From NCBI GenBank assembly GCA_014359855.1, contig JACIYQ010000254.1, forward strand, positions 1-8,787: 8,787 nt of DNA, read 5' to 3'. Position numbers and translations under genes: made by a program. This document shows, one piece after another, positions 1 to 5,847 of the stretch; the stretch's first letter is position 1, and each line of letters starts with the position of its first letter. The stretch comes from Parvibaculum sp. (lineage in GTDB: Bacteria; Pseudomonadota; Alphaproteobacteria; Parvibaculales; Parvibaculaceae). The notes under the pieces are model-generated. The model did not search any database, was not told the origin of the DNA, and saw nothing but the letters and a program-made list of their open reading frames with translations.

Positions 1-420
1 GCCGGAGCGGTATTGCGTGCCGGTATCGTTGCCCTGGCGCATGCCCTGCGTGGGGTTGTGGGATTCCCAGAAGGTTTTCAGCAGCGTCTCGTAGCTGACC
101 TGCTTCGGGTCGTAGACGACGCGCACGACCTCGTTGTGCCCGGTGAGGCCGGAGCAGACTTCCTCGTAGGTCGGGTTGGGCGTGAGGCCGGCGGCATAGC
201 CGACGGCGGTGACGAGGACGCCGGGGCATTCCCAGAACTTCCGCTCCGCGCCCCAGAAACAGCCGAGCCCGAAAAGCGCGGTCTCGCTGCCCGCGGGATA
301 TGGCCCCTTGAGCGCCGCGCCGTTGACGAAATGGCGCGTGGCGGTCGGGATCTCGAAATCGCGGCCGGGCAGCGCCTCGTCGGGCGACGGCATCTGCGTC
401 TTGCGGCGGAGATTGAACAT
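1..420 (-). CDS. msrA: Peptide methionine sulfoxide reductase MsrA (partial, C-terminus beyond left edge)
   Basis: This gene encodes the enzyme that reduces the S-form of methionine sulfoxide, free or in proteins, back to methionine with thioredoxin as reductant. It is cytoplasmic and repairs oxidative damage. Reading the minus strand from ATG at 420 gives 140 residues open to the window edge. The family signature GLGCFWGAERKFW lies at residues 51-63, with C54 as the expected catalytic cysteine. Downstream are the conserved stretches VGYAAG, YEEVCSGLTGHNEVV and FWESHNPTQGMRQGNDTGTQYRS, all typical of MsrA. The start is well supported: AAGGAGG (plus-strand 428-434) sits 7 bases before the ATG. 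About 50 residues precede the active-site motif, as in the longer MsrA form. The last 60-75 residues, including the recycling cysteines, fall outside the window, so their presence cannot be judged. Confidence 0.95.
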   Translation of the reverse strand, partial: MFNLRRKTQMPSPDEALPGRDFEIPTATRHFVNGAALKGPYPAGSETALFGLGCFWGAERKFWECPGVLVTAVGYAAGLTPNPTYEEVCSGLTGHNEVVRVVYDPKQVSYETLLKTFWESHNPTQGMRQGNDTGTQYRSG

Positions 421-551
421 CGGCTGGCCTCCTTGTTCGGGCGCTGGTCCCTGATGTGAGGGAGACTACGCCCTCGAAAAAGCCCTGTCAGCCTTCACTT
501 CGCCGTGTGGCCCGCCCCCGCCTTGCCCTCGGGACGGGCATCGACGCGAAA

Positions 552-656
552 GGCTACCGCGCGACGGTGCTTTCCGGCGTCGTCGTGGCGGAGAATGACG
601 AGCCGACGGGGGTATTGCCGGGGCGGCTCATTCGCGGGGTGCAGATGGCGGCTTAG
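552..656 (+). pseudogene. C-terminal remnant of an amidohydrolase / N-acyl-D-amino-acid deacylase-like gene
   Basis: A reading frame open from 456 ends at TAG 654-656. Its last 34 residues (GYRATVLSGVVV, then AENDEPTGVLPGRLIRG) resemble the extreme C-terminus of amidohydrolase family 3 / D-aminoacylase proteins. That region typically reads 'G..AT.VNG..V..DGEPTGALPGR..RG'. No upstream catalytic part is present: the metal-binding barrel would need well over 1 kb, and msrA on the other strand occupies that space. The frame before about 540 does not resemble the family. I infer a decayed gene end left after a deletion or rearrangement. No start codon or ribosome site convincingly opens a short intact gene here. 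Chance similarity over such a short stretch remains possible. Confidence 0.45.
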
Positions 657-682
657 GCGGCGGCTTGAGTCAGAACAGTAAA

Positions 683-794
683 TTCGTCATTGCGAGCGAC
701 CGTAAGGGAGCGAGCAATCCAGGGGCCGCTAACGCATGCGCCTGCCGCCCCTGAATTGCTTCGTCGCGCCTGCGGCGCTCCTCGCAATGACGAA
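683..794. repeat. Dispersed inverted-repeat element with CGTCATTGCGAG ends
   Basis: The terminal arms TTCGTCATTGCGAG (683-696) and CTCGCAATGACGAA (781-794) are exact reverse complements. Inner parts also pair: GCAATCCAGGGGC on the left corresponds, with small differences, to GCCCCTGAATTGC on the right. The whole is a roughly 110-base imperfect palindrome without a reading frame of its own. Elements with this 'CGTCATTGCGAG ... GCAATCCAG' wording are, to my knowledge, scattered through many proteobacterial genomes as extragenic palindromes. It lies just beyond the 3' end of the glycosylase gene, whose stop is at 811-813, and could fold in that gene's transcript. Confidence 0.8.
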
Positions 795-810
795 GTTGTA
801 TTGACGCCTC

Positions 811-1341
811 CTAAACCTTCGCCCCTCCGAGAAACCGCGCGAGTTCCGCCCAGGGCTCGATGGTCCAGGCGCGCCGTCCCGCGCCGGAGGGCGAGGACAG
901 CACGAAGATTTCCGGGAAATCCGCGATGCGGCGCTGGTGGCCATATTGAATGCGGGCCGTCGGCACACCCATCCAGACGCTCGCTGCCTTCTTCGAGGTG
1001 AAGGCGACGGCGCGCGGGCGGCATCGGCGCATCTCTTCCTCGAAGCGCTCGACCTCGAAGAGCTCGGGATCGATCTCGTGATCCATGCCGGAGGCACGCT
1101 TCGCCATGTCGGTGAAGCCGATGCCGAGATGGATGATCTGCGGATATTCATGCGGCTCGTAGAGACGCGGCGTGATGCCGGTCTCGTATAGCGTCCGCCA
1201 GAAGCGGTTGCCGGGATGGGCATAATAGGCGCCGGCGGCGGCGGAGCGGCGCGACGGCGCCGTGCCGACAAAGACGACATCGAGGCCGGGGACGAGAACG
1301 TCGGGCAGCTTTTCGCCGCGCGTGTTTCGCCGGAAGGTCAT
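811..1341 (-). CDS. Mug/TDG-family mismatch-specific DNA glycosylase
   Basis: The 176-residue protein belongs to the uracil-DNA glycosylase superfamily, Mug/TDG branch, which removes uracil or other damaged bases opposite guanine in base excision repair. The order of motifs matches E. coli Mug: a 'LxPGLDVVFVG' strand (residues 16-26), the first active-site loop GTAPS (26-30), HPGNRFW (42-48), GFTDMAKRAS (75-84), then YGHQ (133-136) and SPSG (150-153). The last two correspond to Mug's WGKQ and NPSG. Length is close to the family norm of about 170. The first loop lacks the Asn of classic Mug (GINPG), having Ala at that place, and the second loop begins with Ser instead of Asn, so substrate range or mechanism may differ. 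ATG at 1341 has AAAGG about 13 bases upstream. The gene stands alone, flanked on both sides by palindromic repeats. I leave the symbol blank because of the changed active site. Confidence 0.88.
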   Translation of the reverse strand: MTFRRNTRGEKLPDVLVPGLDVVFVGTAPSRRSAAAGAYYAHPGNRFWRTLYETGITPRLYEPHEYPQIIHLGIGFTDMAKRASGMDHEIDPELFEVERFEEEMRRCRPRAVAFTSKKAASVWMGVPTARIQYGHQRRIADFPEIFVLSSPSGAGRRAWTIEPWAELARFLGGAKV

Positions 1342-1365
1342 TTGGCGATAAAACCTTTGTCATCC

Positions 1366-1460
1366 GCCCATGGGCCCCGGCTTTCGCCGGGGTGACATTG
1401 TTTTTTGTAGCGGAACATTAAAAATAATTGTCATCCCGGCGAAAGCCGGGATCCATGGGC
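1366..1460. repeat. Inverted repeat of the 'GTCATCCCGGCGAAAGCCGGGATCC' type
   Basis: Two arms of about 35 bases, at 1366-1400 and 1426-1460, are imperfect reverse complements around an AT-rich spacer. Each arm has its own internal palindrome: CCCCGGCTTTCGCCGGGG on the left and CCCGGCGAAAGCCGGG on the right. The wording matches a very common extragenic palindrome of alpha- and other proteobacteria. It occupies the space between the convergent-facing 3' side of thiC and the 5' side of the glycosylase gene. Confidence 0.85.
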
Positions 1461-1480
1461 GTCTCGTGTTGCTGAGACGT

Positions 1481-1515
1481 GGATTGGGTCCCGGGGACAA
1501 GCCCCGGGATGACAC
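1481..1515. repeat. Small palindromic repeat with CCCGGGG/CCCCGGG stem
   Basis: The core is TCCCGGGG (1489-1496), loop ACAAG, then CCCCGGGA (1502-1509), framed by TGGATTGGG and ATGACAC. This is a second common extragenic palindrome family. It lies 10 bases past the thiC stop, so the hairpin would form in the 3' end of thiC mRNA. On the thiC strand no T-run follows it, so it is not a clean intrinsic terminator but may protect the mRNA end. A 6-bp hairpin CGTCTC/GAGACG (1460-1479) sits between this and the previous repeat. Confidence 0.75.
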
Positions 1516-1524
1516 TGAGTTTTT

Positions 1525-3396
1525 TTACTCCGCCGCCTTGCCGCCAAGCGCCTTGTTCGATGCCTTCACGGCCGCATCCGCTTCCTCGAGATAAATCTCG
1601 CCGCCGGAATTGCGGAACTCCGACGCCATTTCGGCCATGCCGCTTTCGGCATAGTCGCGGACTTCCTGCGTGATTTTCATGGAGCAGAATTTCGGGCCGC
1701 ACATGGAGCAGAAATGCGCGACCTTGTGGGCTTCCTTCGGCAGCGTGCGGTCGTGGAACTCTTTCGCCCGTTCGGGATCGAGCGCGAGGTTGAACTGGTC
1801 TTCCCAGCGGAATTCGAAACGCGCGCGGGAAAGCGCGTCGTCGCGAAGCTGCGCGGCGGGATGACCCTTGGCGAGATCGGCGGCGTGGGCCGCGATCTTG
1901 TAGGTGATGACGCCTTCCTTCACGTCGGCGCGGTCCGGCAGGCCGAGATGTTCCTTCGGCGTCACGTAACAAAGCATGGCGCAGCCGAACCAGCCGATCA
2001 TGGCGGCGCCGATGCCCGACGTGATGTGGTCGTAGCCGGGCGCGATGTCGGTGGTAAGCGGCCCGAGCGTGTAGAAGGGCGCGCCACCGCAATGCTTCAA
2101 CTGCTTGTCCATGTTGACCTTGATCTTGTGCATCGGCACATGACCCGGCCCCTCGATCATGACCTGGCAGCCCTTCTTCCACGCGATCTGCGTCAACTCG
2201 CCCAGCGTTTCGAGTTCGGCGAATTGCGCTTCGTCGTTGGCATCCGCGATGGAGCCGGGACGCAAACCGTCGCCCAGCGAGAAGGAGACATCGTACTGGC
2301 GCATGATGTCGCAGATGTCCTCGAAATGCGTGTAGAGGAAACTCTCCTTGTGATGCGCGAGGCACCACTTTGCCATGATGGAACCGCCACGGCTGACGAT
2401 GCCGGTGACGCGCTTCGCGGTGAGCGGGACGTAAGCGAGGCGCACGCCCGCATGGATGGTGAAATAATCGACGCCCTGCTCCGCCTGCTCGACCAGCGTG
2501 TCGCGGTAAACTTCCCAAGTGAGGTCTTCGGCGATGCCGTCGACTTTTTCCAATGCCTGATAGATCGGCACGGTGCCGATGGGGACCGGCGAATTGCGCA
2601 CGATCCATTCGCGCGTGTTGTGGATGTTGCGGCCCGTCGAGAGGTCCATGACATTGTCGGCGCCCCAGCGGATCGCCCAGACCATCTTGTCGACTTCTTC
2701 CGCGACCGAGGAGGCAACGGCGGAATTGCCGATATTGGCGTTGATCTTCACGAGGAAGTTGCGGCCGATGATCATCGGCTCGAGTTCCGGGTGATTGATG
2801 TTCGCGGGGATGATGGCGCGGCCGGCGGCGACTTCGTCGCGCACGAATTCCGGCGTGATGAACTCGGGAATATCGGCGCCGAAGCTCTCGCCCTCGGCGA
2901 TACGATGCGCGGCGTTCGCGGCGGCCTGCTTGCGGCCCATGTTCTCGCGCTCCGCGATATAGGCCATTTCGGCGGTGACGATGCCCGCCTTCGCATATTC
3001 ATATTGCGTGACCGGATGACCCGGCAGGCCGCGGCGCGGGCGGTTGGCGACCGGGAAGGCGCGGGCGAGATGTTTCTCGCCGACATTGCCATTGTCTTCC
3101 GGCTTCACCTCGCGGCCGTCGTAAAGCTCGGTGTGCCCGCGCGCCTCGATCCAGGCTTCGCGGTGGCGCGGCAGACCCGCCTCGACATCGATCTTCGCCG
3201 TGGGATCCGTGTAGGGGCCCGACGTGTCGTAGACGCGGACCGGCGGCTCATTGGCGGTGGCATGCAGCGCGATCTCGCGGAACGGCACTTTCAGGTCCGG
3301 GAAGCCTTGCGGGCTCGTGAATATCTTGGTACTGGCGGGAAGCGGCCCGGTGGTGACTTCCGGGAGCGCGTCCCTGGATGTTTGAACATTCATCAT
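1525..3396 (-). CDS. thiC: Phosphomethylpyrimidine synthase ThiC
   Basis: ThiC is a radical-SAM enzyme that rearranges aminoimidazole ribotide (a purine pathway intermediate) into hydroxymethylpyrimidine phosphate, the pyrimidine half of thiamine. The 623-residue product has the usual length. Recognisable stretches include GRPRRGLPGHPVTQYEYA near residue 119, INANIGNSAVASSVAEEVDKM, GADNVMDLSTG, and HAGVRLAYVPLT. Near the C-terminus is the CSMCGPKFC cluster motif with C563, C566 and C571, which ligates the 4Fe-4S cluster. Two adjacent ATGs (3396 and 3393) compete as the start. AAGGAG ends 4 bases before the first and 7 before the second, so the second is equally likely. The frame stays open further upstream, but that DNA is the riboswitch leader and is not translated. 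The gene appears to be monocistronic and is controlled by the TPP riboswitch upstream. The 576-residue frame on the opposite strand is a shadow of this gene. Confidence 0.98.
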   Translation of the reverse strand: MMNVQTSRDALPEVTTGPLPASTKIFTSPQGFPDLKVPFREIALHATANEPPVRVYDTSGPYTDPTAKIDVEAGLPRHREAWIEARGHTELYDGREVKPEDNGNVGEKHLARAFPVANRPRRGLPGHPVTQYEYAKAGIVTAEMAYIAERENMGRKQAAANAAHRIAEGESFGADIPEFITPEFVRDEVAAGRAIIPANINHPELEPMIIGRNFLVKINANIGNSAVASSVAEEVDKMVWAIRWGADNVMDLSTGRNIHNTREWIVRNSPVPIGTVPIYQALEKVDGIAEDLTWEVYRDTLVEQAEQGVDYFTIHAGVRLAYVPLTAKRVTGIVSRGGSIMAKWCLAHHKESFLYTHFEDICDIMRQYDVSFSLGDGLRPGSIADANDEAQFAELETLGELTQIAWKKGCQVMIEGPGHVPMHKIKVNMDKQLKHCGGAPFYTLGPLTTDIAPGYDHITSGIGAAMIGWFGCAMLCYVTPKEHLGLPDRADVKEGVITYKIAAHAADLAKGHPAAQLRDDALSRARFEFRWEDQFNLALDPERAKEFHDRTLPKEAHKVAHFCSMCGPKFCSMKITQEVRDYAESGMAEMASEFRNSGGEIYLEEADAAVKASNKALGGKAAE

Positions 3397-3434
3397 GGAT
3401 CTCCTTGGACGGCTCTCGGGCCGCGTGGAAATCC
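3397..3434 (-). promoter_or_regulatory. Putative Shine-Dalgarno-sequestering hairpin (expression platform of the thiC riboswitch)
   Basis: On the thiC strand GGATTTCC (plus 3427-3434) can pair over 8 bases, with one G-U pair, with GGAGATCC (plus 3397-3404). The latter includes most of the AAGGAG ribosome site and abuts the ATG. The loop holds a small CGGC/GCCG hairpin. Separately, GGACGG at the 3' base of the riboswitch (plus 3475-3480) is complementary to CCGTCC inside that loop (plus 3407-3412), which would allow an alternative fold. No T-run terminator is seen in the leader. I infer translational control: TPP bound, ribosome site hidden. The structure was read by eye and its energy was not computed. 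Confidence 0.5.
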
Positions 3435-3474
3435 GGGAAGGTAGCGGAGGTGGCGGCCATCCTTCGGCCAATGC

Positions 3475-3565
3475 CCGTCCCTTCGCCGGCATGACCCGGA
3501 TCAGGTTTTAAGGGTGGTGAGCCGCTTCAGACTCATCTCAGCCGGCTGCTGCCGGCCCCCCTCGG
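3475..3565 (-). promoter_or_regulatory. TPP riboswitch (THI element) of thiC
   Basis: Read on the minus strand, the segment has the hallmarks of the thiamine pyrophosphate aptamer. These are GAGGGGGGCC at the 5' side, the pyrimidine-sensing CTGAGATGAG, ACCCTTAAAACCTGATC, and the closing GGGTCATGCCGGCGAAGGGA. A local stem GCCGGC/GCCGGC and a short closing CCG/CGG pair frame it. It lies about 80 bases before the thiC start, the standard place for thiamine feedback. When TPP is plentiful it should reduce thiC expression. The divergent MAPEG gene begins 80 bases beyond its 5' end, so the thiC promoter must lie in about 3566-3640; I could not pick clear -35/-10 boxes there. Confidence 0.96.
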
Positions 3566-3645
3566 TTGTCGCGAGTGTGACTCTGACGATGACGCAGGTA
3601 AAGGGCAGATCGGATAGGCTGAATGAAACATCAGGGGAGGTGCCG

Positions 3646-4062
3646 ATGACCGTCGAAATCGCGATGCTGTTCTGGGCCGCCGTGCTGGGGCTTGTGCAGG
3701 TGGGCGCGCAGAGCTTCGCCTACACGGTGCAGGAGGGAAATGCCTACACGGTGAGCGCGCGCGACGAACACCGGCCAGCGAGCGGCCTTGCCGGGCGCAT
3801 GGAGCGCGCGCTGCGCAACTACCTCGAAACCTTCCCCATCTTCGCGGCGGTGGTGCTCGCCGTCTATGCGACCGAGCGCACGGATATGTGGAGCGAAATC
3901 GGCGCGCAGGTCTATTTCTGGGCACGCCTCGCCTATCTCCCCGCCTATGCGGTGGGCCTTCCCTGGGTGCGCACCGTCATCTGGCAGATCGCCACCATCG
4001 GAATCGTTCTCTGCATGGTGCCGCTCTTCGATCGGGCGCTTCTCGCCGTGCTGATGGAATAG
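3646..4062 (+). CDS. MAPEG-family membrane protein (first of tandem pair)
   Basis: This 138-residue integral membrane protein belongs to the MAPEG superfamily, a four-helix fold that includes microsomal glutathione S-transferase and leukotriene synthases. The bacterial members mostly have unknown substrates. Hydrophobic segments lie at about residues 4-24, 63-78, 90-108 and 112-133. Between the first two is the family motif RALRNYLE (54-61), whose Asn and Glu lie near the glutathione site in studied members. ATG at 3646 follows GGGGAGG (3634-3640) at good spacing. An in-frame extension upstream to 3514 runs through the riboswitch and is rejected. It diverges from thiC and is followed after 121 bases by a paralogue of nearly equal size with the motif at the same residue numbers. 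Enzymatic activity cannot be asserted from the sequence. Confidence 0.85.
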   Translation: MTVEIAMLFWAAVLGLVQVGAQSFAYTVQEGNAYTVSARDEHRPASGLAGRMERALRNYLETFPIFAAVVLAVYATERTDMWSEIGAQVYFWARLAYLPAYAVGLPWVRTVIWQIATIGIVLCMVPLFDRALLAVLME

Positions 4063-4070
4063 ACCGGAAC

Positions 4071-4104
4071 GATTCGTTTGCGCCGAAGGTGATTCGTTTG
4101 CGCC
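4071..4104 (+). repeat. Direct repeat of GATTCGTTTGCGCC between the MAPEG genes
   Basis: The 14-base word GATTCGTTTGCGCC occurs at 4071-4084 and again at 4091-4104, a 20-base period or about two helical turns. It sits just after the stop codon of the first MAPEG gene, in a 121-base spacer without a T-run terminator. It could be a paired binding site for the second gene or a small local duplication. The function is unknown. Confidence 0.6.
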
Positions 4105-4183
4105 CGCGCAGGAAGTTCCGCGTGCGGACGAGCCGAATCGCGCCCAAGCTTCCCGCGGTGGCAATCAACCGGGGAGGAAACCC

Positions 4184-4585
4184 ATGTCCGTGGAACTCTG
4201 GTCGCTCGTCTGGGGCGGTCTTCTGCTTTTCATGCTGATCCTGCTGTCGGCCAATGCGAACGTCTCCGCGATGGGACTTGGCTGGGGCATCGGCAATCGC
4301 GACGAGGCCGCAACGACGGCGGGATGGGGCGCACGCGCACGGCGCGCCTATCTGAACCATCTCGAAAATCTGCTGATCTATGCCTGCTTCGCGATACCGG
4401 CGCATCTCGCTGGCGTGAGCACCGAACTGAGCATCCTCGGCGCACAGATCTTCATCATCGCGCGCATCCTCTACGCGATCGTCTATGTGGCCGGGATCAC
4501 GGTGGCGGGCATCCGCACCCTCTGCTGGCTCGGCGGCGTGATCGGCTACGCGCTGATCTTCATCGCGTTGCTGCAGAACACCTGA
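4184..4585 (+). CDS. MAPEG-family membrane protein (second of tandem pair)
   Basis: The product has 133 residues and the same four-helix membrane plan as its upstream neighbour. Hydrophobic stretches are at about 6-25, 63-77, 82-105 and 109-131, and the motif RAYLNHLEN is at 54-62. Its Asn58 and Glu61 fall at the same residue numbers as in the first MAPEG protein, so the two align without gaps through the N-terminal half and are probably paralogues. The overall residue identity is modest, so any duplication is old. The start is well supported by GGGGAGGA at 4171-4178, six bases before ATG 4184. A strong intrinsic terminator follows within 30 bases, marking this as the last gene of the unit. 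The substrate is unknown. Confidence 0.85.
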   Translation: MSVELWSLVWGGLLLFMLILLSANANVSAMGLGWGIGNRDEAATTAGWGARARRAYLNHLENLLIYACFAIPAHLAGVSTELSILGAQIFIIARILYAIVYVAGITVAGIRTLCWLGGVIGYALIFIALLQNT

Positions 4586-4611
4586 CAAGACCGTACACGG
4601 ATAAAAGAAGG

Positions 4612-4640
4612 GCGCCGGGGGAAACTCCGGCGCTTTTTTT
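4612..4640 (+). terminator. Intrinsic terminator after the MAPEG genes
   Basis: GCGCCGGGG (4612-4620) pairs over 9 bases, with one G-U pair, with CTCCGGCGC (4625-4633) around a GAAA tetraloop. Seven T residues follow (4634-4640). It ends plus-strand transcription before the AT-rich insert. Confidence 0.93.
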
Positions 4641-4764
4641 GTGGACTCGCTTTAGACCAGAACGAAAGTCAAAAATTTCCTTCTTCAAGCCAAATATTCA
4701 CTAAAAAAGAATACAATTTTGAATTTACCACCTACCATGTAGATTAAGAATTCTCATAGGATTC

Positions 4765-5841
4765 ATGTCAAAATCCGTTGACGGAGAAATTCACTTGCTA
4801 AGAAAAACAAACTTTCAGAATCTTGCATTCTTCTATGACTTGCATAAGCGTAGCTTGCTGAATCTGGATCCCCCGTATCAGCGACGCAGCATCTGGAGCC
4901 AAAGGTTTAAGGACTTCTTCATTGACACAGTTCTGAATAACTTTCCCTGCCCAGCTATTTTCCTCTACGAAGAAATTTCCGCTTCAGGCACAGCGAAATA
5001 CAATGTCGTTGATGGAAAACAGAGGCTCCTAACCTGCTTTGAGTTCATTAACGACGAATTCCCTGTCTATGAAGACTCAACCATCTCCAGCTTACGTGGG
5101 ATATATTTTAAGGACTTCACAGACCCATCGAAGCTTGACGTTTGGCGATATCAATTTGCGGTCGAGTTTGTCCCGCAAGAAGACGAACGATTGATTACAG
5201 AAATCTTTGATCGGATAAATCGCAACGTCGCGCGCCTGACAAGACAAGAACTGAGACATGCCAAATACGACGGCGAATTTATCCAAGAGGTGGAGGCCGC
5301 CGCTGAAAAGATGGGAGACATCTTACCTTCAAATTTCCCGGTGATGGCGTCTCAATCGCGAAGGCAGATGAAAGACTTGGAAATGGTTGGAAACTTGCTC
5401 TTGTTGATGGAGCAAGGATCACGCTCATACTCCCAAGATCAACTTGATGAGGCATATTCGGAGCGCGATGAGAACTGGCCTGAGAGGGAGCAGGTGTCTC
5501 GCGCCTTCACTACAGTCTTAATAACGATCGCCGACGTCATAACGGCCCAGCCAGATGCTGAACTCACCAAGTCGCGACTGAAAAACCAAGCAGATTTCTA
5601 CAGCTTAGCGGGCGCCGTCCATATTCTACAAAACACTGGTCGAATGCCGAAACCAGTTGATGCTTCAGCGCGAATACATCGATTTCTGGAGTTCGTTGAG
5701 AATTCTGCATTGCGGTCGACATTTCCTCCTGCCGATTCTTACTATGCTGCGGCTCGATCTGCGTCCAATGATCAAGGACCACGGCAAACACGCGTCAACA
5801 TTATGAGCGGTATAATAAGTGGCGAACTACTAACGCATTGA
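4765..5841 (+). CDS. DUF262 (ParB-like DGxQR) domain protein
   Basis: The protein has 358 residues with a single recognised domain, DUF262. Its N-terminal ParB/Srx-like part carries DPPYQRRSIW (35-44) and the nucleotide-handling motif VVDGKQRLLT (81-90). The downstream conserved helix reads ITEIFDRINRNVARLTRQELRHA (144-166). In known DUF262 proteins of phage-restriction systems (GmrS-type and SspE-type) the DGQQR motif is tied to NTP hydrolysis. Those proteins often also carry a DUF1524 HNH nuclease, of which no trace is visible in the last 190 residues here. The start ATG 4765 has only a weak AGG upstream. TACAAT at 4712-4717 is a possible -10 box but without a clear -35. The gene is AT-richer than the flanking genes, suggesting acquisition, and its stop lies 3 bases before the RelA/SpoT-domain gene. 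A role as NTP-dependent sensor or regulator for the neighbour is inference. Confidence 0.85.
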   Translation: MSKSVDGEIHLLRKTNFQNLAFFYDLHKRSLLNLDPPYQRRSIWSQRFKDFFIDTVLNNFPCPAIFLYEEISASGTAKYNVVDGKQRLLTCFEFINDEFPVYEDSTISSLRGIYFKDFTDPSKLDVWRYQFAVEFVPQEDERLITEIFDRINRNVARLTRQELRHAKYDGEFIQEVEAAAEKMGDILPSNFPVMASQSRRQMKDLEMVGNLLLLMEQGSRSYSQDQLDEAYSERDENWPEREQVSRAFTTVLITIADVITAQPDAELTKSRLKNQADFYSLAGAVHILQNTGRMPKPVDASARIHRFLEFVENSALRSTFPPADSYYAAARSASNDQGPRQTRVNIMSGIISGELLTH

Positions 5842-5847
5842 TCAATG
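5836..5847. other. Perfect palindrome CATTGATCAATG at the gene junction
   Basis: This 12-base perfect palindrome contains the TGA stop of the DUF262 gene (5839-5841) and the first possible ATG of the next gene (5845-5847). It may be chance or a small operator or mRNA element linking the two genes. No Shine-Dalgarno sequence is visible before the second gene, so its translation probably depends on coupling with the first. Confidence 0.5.

Noticed and set aside
13..459. 148-codon plus-strand frame at the left edge
   Set aside because: Antisense to msrA, whose minus-strand translation carries the GCFWGAE motif and a perfect Shine-Dalgarno site.
687..1515. Possible CRISPR array in the repeat-rich stretch
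   Set aside because: The repeats are three different palindromes, not a regularly spaced identical repeat with unique spacers.
1714..3444. 576-codon open frame on the plus strand
   Set aside because: It lies entirely opposite thiC, its product is Arg/Asp/Val-rich with no recognisable family, and high GC explains the lack of stops.
3514..3645. N-terminal extension of the first MAPEG protein
   Set aside because: It would be translated from within the antisense of the TPP riboswitch; ATG 3646 has GGGGAGG and starts at the first membrane helix.
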